A stretch of DNA of 64,000 nt from Madurella fahalii. Lineage: Eukaryota > Ascomycota > Sordariomycetes > Sordariales. The notes beneath the pieces are model-generated. The model was not told where the DNA came from and ran no database searches. It saw nothing but the letters and a program-made list of their open reading frames with translations. Of the stretch, positions 23,353-33,713 are shown piece by piece (within the stretch, counting starts at the first letter, position 1; every line of letters begins with the position of its first letter). The DNA lies in contig CM056874.1 in the NCBI GenBank assembly GCA_029876055.1, positions 5,394,001 to 5,458,000 of the forward strand, given 5' to 3'. The position numbers were made by a program, and so were the translations under genes.

Positions 23353-26102
23353 ATGGACCCAGACCCGGTATGTTTTCTCTCACAAGAAGGGCAATGGCAG
23401 AGAGGTGACTAACACCAAACAGTACGTGTACAGCAGCGACGACGATCGCTCCGTCGCTAGTTATGATTTGATCAACCCGGTGGCGTCGGGTGGGGGCGAG
23501 AGGGCCCTCGTCTCTAGGATTCCCGGGAAGGAGGTCCTTGAGGGTGACGAAGTGCCGGAGGTCCTGTATACGGTGAACTATTACAACAACGCCGGAAGGC
23601 TCCTTGGAAGTCAGTATGGTCACCAGCCCAATATGTTCAAGGCATTCCGAACAATCCTAGCTGACATTTGCCAAAAGCTCGCCAGAGTGACAAGCCCTCG
23701 GACCATCTCGCGGTGAATGCAGACGACGAGGGCACCGGCGAAGACAAGAAGCCCGTCATCGAGATTTTGACCAGCGTAGTTGTGAGTCCGCCGGCACCGG
23801 CGTATTACGATCCGCACCGGCGCCGTCCAAGGCCTCCCCGCGATCTTCCGAGACCGCCAACGACGGTAATGAAGATCCGCTCCAGCCGCCTCCGCGCCGC
23901 CCTGAGCGCCGTGATCGGCTATTACCCGGGCTTCGACGTTATTCAGGCCTTCTATGCCATCGAGGCCCCTTACTGCGTCCTGGTGCACCGCTGGAAGGCG
24001 CTGGAGCAGTATAAGCTCAACCAACCTGCCTGTCACGACGCCGAATACGCGGCGGCCACTGCCAGGGACATCGACGTGCTCTTGTCGTTCTTGGAGGAGA
24101 AGTATTCCGAGAAGATCTCCCTAGAATCGGCCCGCTGGGCCAACCCGTTGGGGGCGACGGCAACCTTTGACCTCTTTTGGCTCCTCCTGGAGCCCGGCGA
24201 GATCGTCTACAGGGAGAAACACGGGCAGATGGTCCCCTTCATAGTGAGCGGTATCGAGAGCGTTCCACCAGGCCACGGCTATCAAGTATACCTCTGGAAC
24301 ATCCGCTTCTCCAAGGGCCGTATGGAGCGAACGCCAACCAAGGCCGTCATTCATCCTTGGATCGGCGAGAGGCTTATCCACACATTGCCCGTGATTCCGG
24401 CCCGTTTCGTGCCGGGAGGCGCAAAAGCCATGGCCGAGGAGCAAATCAGGCTCGGCAAGGTATTTTGGGAGCTTGCGAAGCAACCAGTTTATAAGGAATA
24501 TGACGGCCCAGCAGTTCACGCGACGCACAGAAAGAGGGTTAATGTGAGTTCCCCCCCACGAGCCTTCTTCATTCAATAACAAAGCCCGGATACTAACCTC
24601 AGGTGCGCTGGACGTAGGTCACCGGTCGCGTCATTGTGGATTGCGAGGGCTTTGAGCGCTTCGGAAACGGAGCCTTCCCCCCACCGCCTGTTCCTCACAT
24701 GCGCCGCGAGCGCCACCGTCGATATGATCACAAGGAACCCCCGCTCCCCCAAGTGCAATCTTGCTGTACGTGCACAGCCTGCAGCAAAGCGGGACTCCCG
24801 ATGGAACCCAGCCGCTGGGTAGGCTTCGACGACCTTGACCCCCAAAGCGACAGCCTGCCGCCGAACGAGGATCTATACTTCCATTTGATAAATCCTTCCG
24901 TCCCGGCGTTTATCCTCGCGGAAAGACAATGGGGTAAGTGATTTTTTACTGGCCAGCCAAAAGACAATACATACAGACTCATGAAACTCGAGCATGCTAA
25001 CCACGAAAAACCAGCCTTCATTCACATCACCCACCTCCGGGACGTCGCCCCCGACCAGGACGCCTTCAAGTACCTCGTTCTCGACCCGGAGGTCAAGCTC
25101 ACGGTCAAATCCATGATTGGGAAGTTCGCCTCCCTGGACGGCAAGCTCTCCCCCTGGCCGTCCGACTTTGTCAAGAACAAAGGCGAGGGCCGCATCTTCC
25201 TGCTGCACGGCTCGCCCGGCGTCGGCAAGACGTGCACGGCCGAGTGTGCGGCCGAGCTCGCGCGGCGGCCCCTCCTGGCCATCACGAGCGGCGACATCGG
25301 CCCGAGCATGGACGGGTACTCGGTGGAGAAGTCGCTGAACTACTTCCTCACGCTGGGGGAGCGGTTCGGGGCGCTGGTGCTGCTCGACGAGGCGGACGTG
25401 TACCTCGAGAAGCGGAAGACGAGGGACCTGCGGCGGAACGGACTGGTGTCCATCTTCCTGCGGGCCCTCGAGTACTACAAGGGCGTGCTGTTCCTGACGA
25501 CGAACCGGGTGGAGGCGTTCGATGATGCGTTTACGAGCCGGATCCACGTCGCGTTGCATTACAAGCACCTGGGAGATGAGGAGAGGCAGAGGATCTGGAT
25601 GCAGCACTTTGAGAGGTTGGGTGAGTCTGACTGATCTTTTTCTATCTTGCTACTCTTAGTACTACCGTCTACTTGCGGCCCCCCTTTCCCTTTCCCCTGA
25701 CAACCACACTACTAACCAACCCCTTTTTTCTCCACACACACAGAACGAGACTCGTCCCAGAAAGTCTACGTCCCCCCCTCCGCACGGGCTTACGCCCTCG
25801 AGTCCCCCGAGGTCCACGAGCTCGAATGGAACGGGCGCGAGATACGCAACGCACTGCAGACGGCCGTCGCGCTAGCCGAGGCGGAAGCGCTCGAGGCTGG
25901 GCTCGACACGACCGTCGCTGTCGCCGACCGACACTTGCGCGCCGTTGTCCGGATGAGCGCTGGGTTTAAGGAGTTCTTGAAGGGCAGTAAGCGGAAGGAG
26001 AAGAAGGTGACCGTGGTGACAAGAAGGATTAAGGAGGATGGAGAAAATGATGAAACCTCTTCTGATGTTTTCCAAGAGTCGTCAGATATTGGAGATGATT
26101 GA
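23353..26102 (+). CDS. Fungal AAA+ ATPase with N-terminal DUF7025-like region
   Basis: Six exons (23353-23367, 23423-23609, 23678-24543, 24618-24933, 25015-25620, 25744-26102) give 782 residues. The first exon is only five codons. The N-terminal 480 residues match the general pattern of the uncharacterised fungal AAA group: a helical part, then a beta-rich segment with WLLLEPGEIVYRE and a Cys-rich insert CCTCTAC. The single AAA+ module has Walker A GSPGVGKT (about 527-534), Walker B LVLLDEAD (about 581-588), a sensor-1 asparagine in LFLTTNRVEAFD, and the second-region arginine in FTSRIHVAL. A lid domain follows, and then a charged, Lys-rich and acidic tail. ATPase activity is predicted; substrate and compartment are unknown. 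Many fungal genomes carry several diverged copies. Confidence 0.85.
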
Positions 26103-26465
26103 TGATTTGAATTCGGAATGGTCGTATCTTTCGAGCCTTGGCAGCTGATTGGAATGAGGAACGGTTTCAGAGATATTATGATTGACGGTTTCCGTTGTGT
26201 TATGCTCGCTAGCTGATTGCTCTATTGACGATGTTATGATCACAACCCGAAGTGTGCAATCCATCCCCATCCCTACCCTTACCACATTTGCCCACCTCCC
26301 AAAGAGTGATGAATACCCTGCCGACCAACGCCACGCTCGTACCTTCGGCACATGAACCTTGTAAATCAAAATGAACCGTTGCCTCTAATAGATGTAACTC
26401 CCCCCCAAATTTCACGACTCCGGTGCACCAAGAATCCGCTACACAGATCGCCTAGCATAGCCCAT
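26103..26465. other. Intergenic, convergent 3' ends
   Basis: Convergent untranslated sequence between the AAA ATPase and ATG6. Nothing else is recognised. Confidence 0.65.
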
Positions 26466-28076
26466 TCAAGCCCCCGCCACCCGGCCATTCCCCACGGCGC
26501 TCACATTGCTCGCATGCGCCAGCAAGAACTTGCAGCACGTCAGCGTCAGCTTGCAAGCCTTGGTCCATCCGTCGTCCTGCGCAATGCCAAGCTTGATGCT
26601 GACGTCCCCGATCTTGTCGCCCTCGATACGGTAGGGCAAGCTCAGCGGGGTCCCCTCGGCCGCCGTCTGCGCCTGCACGTGGGCGCCCAGCTGCCGCACG
26701 AGCTCCAGGAACGCCGTCATGGCGTTGTCAAACTTGCGGTGCATGAAGGTCAGGCCCAGGGGCATGTCGCCGCTCGAGAAGAGGTCGAGGACGTGGCGTT
26801 TCGGGGGCGGCGGCGGGGCGCTGCGACCCCCGGTGCTGTCTTGTCTGCCGCTGCCACTGCTACCACCGCCGCCGCCACCGCCGAGGCGGCTGGAGGAGGG
26901 TGAGGGCTGGTCGTAACGGATGATCCGCGAGGTGGAGCCCATGGGTTGGGGCTCGTAGCCTTCGAAACGGTAGTTTAGCTTGTCGGCTACTGTGACGAGC
27001 AGGAGCAGAGCGTGGCCCCAGGCCGCGTTAATCTCGGGCCAATCGACGGGTTTACTGGAGAGCCGGCCGAGGCGGAGGCCGTTGATGGTGGCGAAGATGC
27101 CATCGTGGCTGATGCAGAAGGTGTCGTTGTAGACGTTGCTGCGCTGTAGCTTCTCGAGCTGCCGTGAGTCGTGGTCGAATTTGCTGTTGATGCTGTCGCG
27201 CTCGTTCTGGAAGTCGGCTAGTCGGCTTGCAAAGGCATTACGCTCGCGCCAGAAGGCCTCTTCCTCGGCGTCCAGCTGGCGGCATTCCTCTTCCAGGGCG
27301 ACGAGTTCGGCATCGAGGGAGTCCTTTTCTCGCTCGAGCCGCCGTAGTTCTCCGCGTGCGACTGCTTCGGCCTCTCGCGCTTTGCGGAGAGCCTCCTCCC
27401 GTGCTTGCAGCTCCTCGTCTGTTGGCGCACTAGCCTGCGATTCCTTCAGGAATGCGACGTATGCGTCTCGCTCGCGTGTTGTTGTCTCGAGCTTTTTCTG
27501 CAACTCCTCGAGCAGCATGTCTGTGCACTCTACGCAGACTGGGTGGTCAATGTCGGAGCGGGCCGAGAGGATCTCGAAGAGCTTCGTAATGCGCTCCATC
27601 TCGTACGACTTGGTAGCGTCATCGTCGTCGGCCGCACCATCAGGGCCGCCCGCCGGTAGAGGAGAGGCGCTGGTGACATTCTGACTCCTCGGTAATGCTA
27701 AACTGGGTGGTGCGATCTGTGACTCGGTCAAGAGGACGAAGGACATGGAGTTGTCGCGCGGATGGCCATCGCCCCTGCCAGGCCCGCTGTGCCTCTTGAA
27801 GGTGGGCAAGGGGGCGTTTCGAGCAGCTCGGTCGTAAGTCGCTCTTCTCGCCCTGTCTTGAGAGTGTAATGTTCTAGGGGCGGATGGCTTCTTGGGAGCT
27901 TGGTGGGAATGCGTGGCTGTGGGGAAGAGGCCGGTTAGCGAGGTGCACGATGGCGAACCGACGACCCATCGGCTTCGGCGATGCTGCTTACCGACCAACA
28001 GATCATATGCGGCCGGATTCAGGTCCTCCAGCGAGCTGTCGAGCTTGAGCGGGGTACGGCATTTCTGGCAATACAT
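26466..28076 (-). CDS. ATG6: Beclin-1 / autophagy protein 6 (Vps30)
   Basis: Core subunit of the class III PI 3-kinase (Vps34) complexes that act in autophagosome formation and vacuolar sorting. Two exons (27992-28076 and 26466-27916) give 511 residues. The intron at 27917-27991 is exactly 75 bp with no in-frame stop, so automated calls may read through it; its GTAAGC donor, CTAAC branch and CACAG acceptor argue that it is removed. Parts: an N-terminal CQKCRTPLKLD zinc-like motif, an MSFVLLTESQI patch, a long coiled coil (LLEELQKKLETTTRERDAY onward), and the conserved domain with NDTFCISHDGIFATINGLRL and EINAAWGHALLLLVTVADKL. A Ser/Gly/Pro-rich loop interrupts the C-terminal domain. It is head-to-head with VTI1. 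Confidence 0.95.
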   Translation of the reverse strand: MYCQKCRTPLKLDSSLEDLNPAAYDLLVGKQHRRSRWVVGSPSCTSLTGLFPTATHSHQAPKKPSAPRTLHSQDRARRATYDRAARNAPLPTFKRHSGPGRGDGHPRDNSMSFVLLTESQIAPPSLALPRSQNVTSASPLPAGGPDGAADDDDATKSYEMERITKLFEILSARSDIDHPVCVECTDMLLEELQKKLETTTRERDAYVAFLKESQASAPTDEELQAREEALRKAREAEAVARGELRRLEREKDSLDAELVALEEECRQLDAEEEAFWRERNAFASRLADFQNERDSINSKFDHDSRQLEKLQRSNVYNDTFCISHDGIFATINGLRLGRLSSKPVDWPEINAAWGHALLLLVTVADKLNYRFEGYEPQPMGSTSRIIRYDQPSPSSSRLGGGGGGGSSGSGRQDSTGGRSAPPPPPKRHVLDLFSSGDMPLGLTFMHRKFDNAMTAFLELVRQLGAHVQAQTAAEGTPLSLPYRIEGDKIGDVSIKLGIAQDDGWTKACKLTLTCCKFLLAHASNVSAVGNGRVAGA

Positions 28077-28702
28077 GATTGGGATACGCCCCTCCCAGAT
28101 TGCAGAAGGCGGTACTATTGCAGGCGAAGGCAGTGGTTCTTGGTGGCCCCGAAGCTTTTAAAGTTGATAATCGAAGTCCTTTATCGGGCTGGAGCCTGCC
28201 GAAGTCAACGTCACGCAGCTCGAGGCGGCCCCCGCTGACGAACCCCTGCCGCTGGAACCACAAACACACATTCACAGTGCGCGAGTTCAATCCGTTTGTC
28301 GCTGGGTCTGACCCCGGCCTGTTGTGCCTGTCCCGTGTGATCGTCATGTGCCGCCAACTTGGCCCGAGCTCTGCCGCATCCGCAATCCAGGCAACGCAAT
28401 CCAGGCAACGCAAGCGAGACTTGCCAACTTCATCGTCAATCACTAGCAACACCCTTGAGAGCCATCCCCCGTGCACGATACGTCCAGTCTCGTCGAACCC
28501 GTCGTGGTCAGAATCGACGCCCTAAATTGACGACAGATATACGATCCGTGTCAAACGTCCGTTTTCACGAGCCAGAGCCGAATCCAGCCGTTCCGATTGC
28601 CTCCCATCGCTATCTCGATTCGCTTCGTCTGCGCCAGATCCGAACCTTGAAGGCAACTAGATCTAATATCCGCGCCCCGACCACCCTTTTCATCTGTACA
28701 CC
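28077..28702. other. Shared divergent promoter, ATG6 / VTI1
   Basis: This 626-bp region separates two oppositely oriented endomembrane genes. A perfect 14-bp tandem duplication (CGCAATCCAGGCAA) lies at 28381-28408. No TATA box is obvious on either side. Confidence 0.65.
28381..28408. repeat. 14-bp tandem duplication
   Basis: Two adjacent perfect copies of CGCAATCCAGGCAA in the ATG6/VTI1 divergent promoter. Confidence 0.95.
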
Positions 28703-29510
28703 ATGGCCAACCCGCTCGACACCGACGCCGGCACCGAGCTCTTCAAGCACTATGAAGCGGAATACCAGCTGGTCCAAGCGGACCTGGTCCAGAAACTCGA
28801 CCAGATCGCAGAGTTGTCAGGGGAGCCGAGGAAGGCGGCGTTGAGCGCGGCCGAGCGGGCGCTGGAGGAGACGGGCGAGCTGCTCGACCAGATGCAGATG
28901 GAGAAGCAGAACGTGCCCTCGTCACAGCGCAGCGCCATCAACCGGCGACTGCGTGATTACAAGACCGATGTCGACGGCTACCGGCGCAAGCTGCGGACGC
29001 TAGCCGATGATAGGAGCGCCCTGTTTGGCGCACGGTACAGCGACAACCCAAGCTCTTCGGCGGGAGATGCGCATTTTGAGCAAAGGCAGCAGTTGTTGGC
29101 AGGTGCGTGTCTAACTCGATAGTTTGACGACTCGGCGGGTGCGGTGTGCTAAATGAGTTGTAGGGACGGACCGCCTGGATCGCAGCACCCAGCGACTCAA
29201 GGCCAGCCAGGCGTTGGCAAACGAGACCGAGGCGATTGGCGCCAACACGCTCGCGCAGTTGCAGCAGCAGCGCGAAACGATCGACCACACCACACGGGTC
29301 CTCTATGAGAGCGAAGGCTACGTTGACCGGAGTCTGAAGAGTCTGAAGGGGATCGCCCGTAGGTACGACGTTCTTTCTCCCCCCACTCGAAGCTTGCAAC
29401 GTGCTGACATGATATATCCCAGGATGGCTACGAATCGGGTGATTACCATTGCCATTATCACAGTCCTCGTTTTGCTTATTATTGCCGTCATCTTCAGCAA
29501 GTTTAGATGA
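28703..29510 (+). CDS. VTI1: Vti1-type Q-SNARE
   Basis: Three exons (28703-29102, 29164-29362, 29423-29510) give 228 residues. Vti1 is a Qb-SNARE used in Golgi-to-endosome, vacuolar and homotypic vacuole fusion. The N-terminal three-helix regulatory domain is seen (FKHYEAEYQLVQADLVQKLDQI and on), then the SNARE motif (LDRSTQRLKASQALANETEA to SLKSLKGIARRM), then a C-terminal anchor VITIAIITVLVLLIIAVIF with a short FSKFR end. The terminal exon of 29 codons encodes the whole membrane anchor. The length equals that of other fungal Vti1 proteins. It is divergent from ATG6. Confidence 0.95.
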
Positions 29511-29908
29511 ATCGTCTGGGTATCGGCCTGTTTGTTTCTTGTTCTATGCCGTTTGGGTGGACTAGAAGGAGTCTATGGGTGTTTTTGGAAGGGTTGGGCA
29601 AGAGGGATGACGGCTCCGGCCGCGCCGAGAACGGCATTCGGACACGCTTCTGACAAACCGGGCGGTCAGTCACTCCAAACATACACATTAATGTACTTGA
29701 TTATGGCTTCGAGATGCGCATTCTCTCACTTGGCTTGACCCTGCTCGCTGCTCTTCCCGGCCCCCACCGCTTGACCTCCAAACCGTGTGGGGATGGCGTA
29801 CACGCACTGTAGCATCCTACCCTTGAACGCGCGAGAACAATTCAATTTACGCGACCCGATCTCTCAACGCCCTTCACAGCTCACAACGCAAGCGGCCATG
29901 TGCACATT
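29511..29908. other. Intergenic between VTI1 and the Scm3-like gene
   Basis: The 3' end of VTI1 and the upstream region of the Scm3-like gene. No feature is recognised. Confidence 0.6.
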
Positions 29909-32827
29909 ATGGAGCCCCCAAACAAGCGTTCACGCTTCGGACCGGCTCCATTCGACGACGACGATTCAGAAGCCGACGAACTGAACTCGCGCCCAGAAGA
30001 AGTGAATGCGCGGAGAGATCCAGGCCTGCGGCTTGAGCGCTCCCGCGCCTTTGCTGCCTTCAAACTCAAGTCGGCCTTTGAACGGATTTTTGAGAAATAT
30101 GAGAAGGATTTCACCGGCGTCGGCGACGAGATTGACCTGAGAACCGGAGAGATTGTTGTTAACAATGGCCACATCCAATCGCTCAAGGATGCGCAAATGG
30201 GTGGCGCCGATGACGAGGAAAACAGCGAACATACCGCATCCGAAGCTGGGTCGCTGAACGAGGAGGCAAGGCATTTGCAGGGAAAGGCCGATGCGCTGCC
30301 TTTGATCCCCCCACAGGCCGGGTCTTCTCCCTTCTTTGGGAGAGGATGGCCTGCACCGGCACCGCTACTGGGTGGTCATCCAAGATTCTCGGCCACGATG
30401 ATCCCAGGTCAGATGCAATTTGGCAGCTTTCCTATGCAGTATGGCGCGCCAGCTCCCGCGTCCGCCACTGATCCGGCCTGGAGTGCCCCAGAGTTACCGT
30501 CACCCTCGCCGTTCTTGGGAAATGGTGTTGTCTGTGGGGAGACTGGGACCCCACTACTGAAGAAGGCACGGATGTCGCTCGCTGCCAGTCTTGAGCACGG
30601 TGGTGATGAAGAGGATGAGATTCTTCTGAAGCTGTCTACAGCCAGCCAGAACGGCGAGAAGAATGAGAGGGTTGTGATAAGAAAGAAGTTACTCCTCCCC
30701 CGTTCACCCGCCGGGCAGCTCTCGGCCAAAAAAAAGAAGCGGCCGTCGATAACGACCCCTAAGCGCTGCCATAACGCCGCAACGCAAGGCAAAGGCCAAA
30801 GCACTCGGAAAACTCCCGAAGAGAAGCCGTTGTCGAAGCGAAACCGTGCCACACCAGAGTCAGGTAGGACTCATTTGGGGGCGAGTCCGACAAGACTAGG
30901 AAGGGATTCACAGATTCCTGCTAGAGACATTGATCCACAGCTTGGACCAATCCCGGCCGAAAAAGATGGGCTTACAGATCCCATCGCATCTTCTTCTGGC
31001 TCTACAAACCACAGTAGAAATCAGGTGAAAGGGAAACAAGGCCTCATCACCTCTGCTACTGAAGCTATGCGTCAAGGGAGCAGTCAGGACAGCGAAACAG
31101 AAACAAACGAAGTGGTCGCTGTCAGCTCCCGGCCGTCGAATCAGGCGATACCAGTCTCCGATACTTCCCAACCGGAGGAGCTGGATGTCTACCTCGACCT
31201 CTCCTGGCCCGAAGGAAAATTCACGCGAAAACCGCGGAACCAGATCCTACGAGTTGAACTAGCGGCTAGAACACCGGCCGACATCCGCTCCTTCCAAGTT
31301 CTCACGCCTGAGATGAGCAACGCGGATTCTCCTCGGTCTCCGGAGATTTATATCCCTGAAAAACGCCGCCTCGAGGAAGCCCCGATCGTGTCAGAGGCCA
31401 AGGACACGAGCCCGCATGAACCAAACAGAAAGCTGTCCCCCGAAGTTGGTGGCCAGGCTCGAGTAGCACCGGTTGAAGTCTTTTCAAGGAACGTTGTGGA
31501 TCCCGCATACTCCTTCTCAGACGAGGATGAGCCAACATTACCTAGTCGGAAAGCCCAAAAGCCAATCAAAGTTACCAGGGCCAGACACCAATCACCGGAA
31601 GCAATCTGCCAAAGCATGGATGCAGAAGTTATAGGCCATGGAGGGGAGCTACTTCCAGGTGAACCGCTCCCAGACCCAGATTATTCGGCACCAGTGGGAG
31701 CCGGGTCACCCACTTTAAGTGCCCAGCTGGACGATAACGTGGGTTCTCATGTGAACGACCTAGGTGAGCCGTCAACAGAGGGCAGGGATGCGCCACAGGC
31801 ACTAAGCTCGGTGGCCGAAGGGGCCAGTGATGGGACAACTTCTGCGCCTGGTAATCCACAGAAGACAAGGAAGCCAAAGGGGAAGTTCCTGCATGAGCCA
31901 GGAGAGTCCGTGATACTGCAGCAGGATTCGGAACTGTCCCCTACGACGGTGCCCTTGGGAACGAACTCTGAGACAGAGGAGCCAAGTTCATCTAAGAGGA
32001 AACGCAGCCCGTCGAACGAGGCTCAACAACAGGGTACGCGCACACGAACGGCATCCGAGAGTTCTCTCACGGAATCAAAGCGTTATGAGGGACCACAAGC
32101 GCCATCTGATGGCCAAGAAGTACACAATATCTCACCAGCGCGGAGATCACGCGCTCGAGTCTTGGAGATCCCAGATTCCGATCCCCCCATCTCCGCGGGT
32201 GACTTGGACCGGGCACCATCACCAACCCTCACCGATCCATCATTCAAAGCCCAAGCAGCCGAGAGCACATCTATCCCCAAACAACCCGCAACCTCTTCAA
32301 AGCCGCCCTCAACCCCAGTCAAAAAAACTACCAACCGCCGACGCTCCAAACCGTCCCAACCGCCACCATCAACATCAGCACCGCCAACAGCCGGAACGAA
32401 ACAAAAACAAAGACGAGGCGTCCTCTCCCTCGTCCCCGATGACGGAGACGACGGCGACGACGAAGGCGCAGACGAGCTATCCATCACGCCGCGCTCGACA
32501 TACTCGCTCCTGCGCCCGCCGCCCGACGCTAGCGCCACCCTTCTTCCCTTCCGCACCTCCCCCGCGGCGCACCACGTCCGCGTATCGCTGCTGCGGACCC
32601 CGTCGGGAAGGAAGAGAAGGAATGCGGCGGGGGGTCGTGCTCTCGGGGATACCTCGCCTTTATCGTCCTCTTCGAAGGAGAGGGTTAGATCTGGAACGGC
32701 GGGGAGGGGAGAGGGAGGGGAGGGGGAAGGGGAAGGGGAGCTGGTGCAGACGCCTAGAGGGACGATGCGGAGGTGTGGGGAGGGCGAGTTCCGGTGCGGG
32801 AGGGACTTCTGTTTTGTTTGTTTGTGA
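29909..32827 (+). CDS. Scm3/HJURP-type CENP-A (Cse4) chaperone
   Basis: Single exon, 972 residues from the first ATG; nine upstream bases stay open but begin with GTG. Residues about 46-95 form the Scm3 histone-chaperone signature, KSAFERIFEKYEKDF followed by DEIDLRTGEIVVNNGHI, which in this family binds centromeric histone H3 (CENP-A) and deposits it at centromeres. The following 850 residues are low-complexity, charged and Ser/Pro-rich, with several basic clusters (AKKKKRPS, SSKRKRS, GRKRRN) fitting a nuclear DNA-associated protein. The extreme C-terminus has a compact cysteine motif, C-x6-C-x4-C-x2-C, that looks metal-binding. Budding yeast Scm3 is about 220 residues, so this is a large filamentous-fungal form. 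A shorter protein cannot be excluded, but no stop or intron breaks the frame. Confidence 0.82.
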   Translation: MEPPNKRSRFGPAPFDDDDSEADELNSRPEEVNARRDPGLRLERSRAFAAFKLKSAFERIFEKYEKDFTGVGDEIDLRTGEIVVNNGHIQSLKDAQMGGADDEENSEHTASEAGSLNEEARHLQGKADALPLIPPQAGSSPFFGRGWPAPAPLLGGHPRFSATMIPGQMQFGSFPMQYGAPAPASATDPAWSAPELPSPSPFLGNGVVCGETGTPLLKKARMSLAASLEHGGDEEDEILLKLSTASQNGEKNERVVIRKKLLLPRSPAGQLSAKKKKRPSITTPKRCHNAATQGKGQSTRKTPEEKPLSKRNRATPESGRTHLGASPTRLGRDSQIPARDIDPQLGPIPAEKDGLTDPIASSSGSTNHSRNQVKGKQGLITSATEAMRQGSSQDSETETNEVVAVSSRPSNQAIPVSDTSQPEELDVYLDLSWPEGKFTRKPRNQILRVELAARTPADIRSFQVLTPEMSNADSPRSPEIYIPEKRRLEEAPIVSEAKDTSPHEPNRKLSPEVGGQARVAPVEVFSRNVVDPAYSFSDEDEPTLPSRKAQKPIKVTRARHQSPEAICQSMDAEVIGHGGELLPGEPLPDPDYSAPVGAGSPTLSAQLDDNVGSHVNDLGEPSTEGRDAPQALSSVAEGASDGTTSAPGNPQKTRKPKGKFLHEPGESVILQQDSELSPTTVPLGTNSETEEPSSSKRKRSPSNEAQQQGTRTRTASESSLTESKRYEGPQAPSDGQEVHNISPARRSRARVLEIPDSDPPISAGDLDRAPSPTLTDPSFKAQAAESTSIPKQPATSSKPPSTPVKKTTNRRRSKPSQPPPSTSAPPTAGTKQKQRRGVLSLVPDDGDDGDDEGADELSITPRSTYSLLRPPPDASATLLPFRTSPAAHHVRVSLLRTPSGRKRRNAAGGRALGDTSPLSSSSKERVRSGTAGRGEGGEGEGEGELVQTPRGTMRRCGEGEFRCGRDFCFVCL

Positions 32828-33713
32828 CGGTTGGGAGAGTGAGACAATGACAGCGATGGGGGGTTGCCTAGTGGGGCTAAGGGTGGTTAGTTGGGTGGAC
32901 GGATGGACGGACGTGCCACGCATGCATACTTCGTACAGCCAGTACATAGCATGCCTATCAGTAGTTGCGAGGTAGATGTCTCAGAAGCTCGACCGCCTGC
33001 CGATTATGCGCCGAGGTGTGGACTGTGGGATTGAAGGGAGCTGTCCCGGATGGACGAATCAACATCAGGATACCGGTGGTCGTAAAACCACTTGAGCGAG
33101 CAAACAGGACATTCATGAAAAAGGCAAACCGCCCCGTACCCGTGCTCGATTAGGTAGACGCCCCTTTTTGCAGCCTTTCCTCTTGATATGGAACTGAAAA
33201 AGGACAGGGGTATGTACTATCAACCTGTCCTGTCCCCCTCCTCCCCTAGCCAGCCGACCAGCCGACCAGCCGACCCCATCCCCGACTCCCACCATCCATA
33301 AATTCGTACCGTACGCTGTGATACTCATTCACGTCATGGGAAATATGAAATCGAAGTACCGCTGACAAAAAAAGTTACCATGCTACCATATTGACCGCCA
33401 CTTTTGCGCAACCATTCCAGAGAAGTCGTGCATGTCGCCTTTGCGTGATGCATCGGCACGTTTTACGGTCGGAGTAAAACAGCCTTGTCAAACTCGGGGC
33501 TCCGGTTAGGCTACTTCAGGACCTGATTTCATGCCTCTTCCAGAACGTAATAAGCCCCCACCGAACCATCGTCTGCGATCAACGTGCGCAGCAAGCTTTA
33601 GAAGGCGCCAGTTACGTTGAAGGCAGGTTGCGTGGAGCAAGGCCGAGACGGAAATCGCAATAGAGCAAGAAAGTGGCACATCTGCGCCCTGTTTCCTATA
33701 TCACTCCATCTTC
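32828..33713. other. Intergenic, convergent 3' ends
   Basis: Convergent untranslated regions of the Scm3-like gene and CK2 alpha. It contains three perfect copies of CAGCCGAC at 33251-33274. No gene is supported. Confidence 0.65.
33251..33274. repeat. Three tandem copies of an 8-bp unit
   Basis: CAGCCGAC is repeated three times without mismatch in non-coding sequence. Confidence 0.95.

Noticed and set aside
32083..32847. 254-codon frame antisense to the Scm3-like gene
   Set aside because: Composition is Ser/Pro/Arg-rich and mirrors the low-complexity sense strand.
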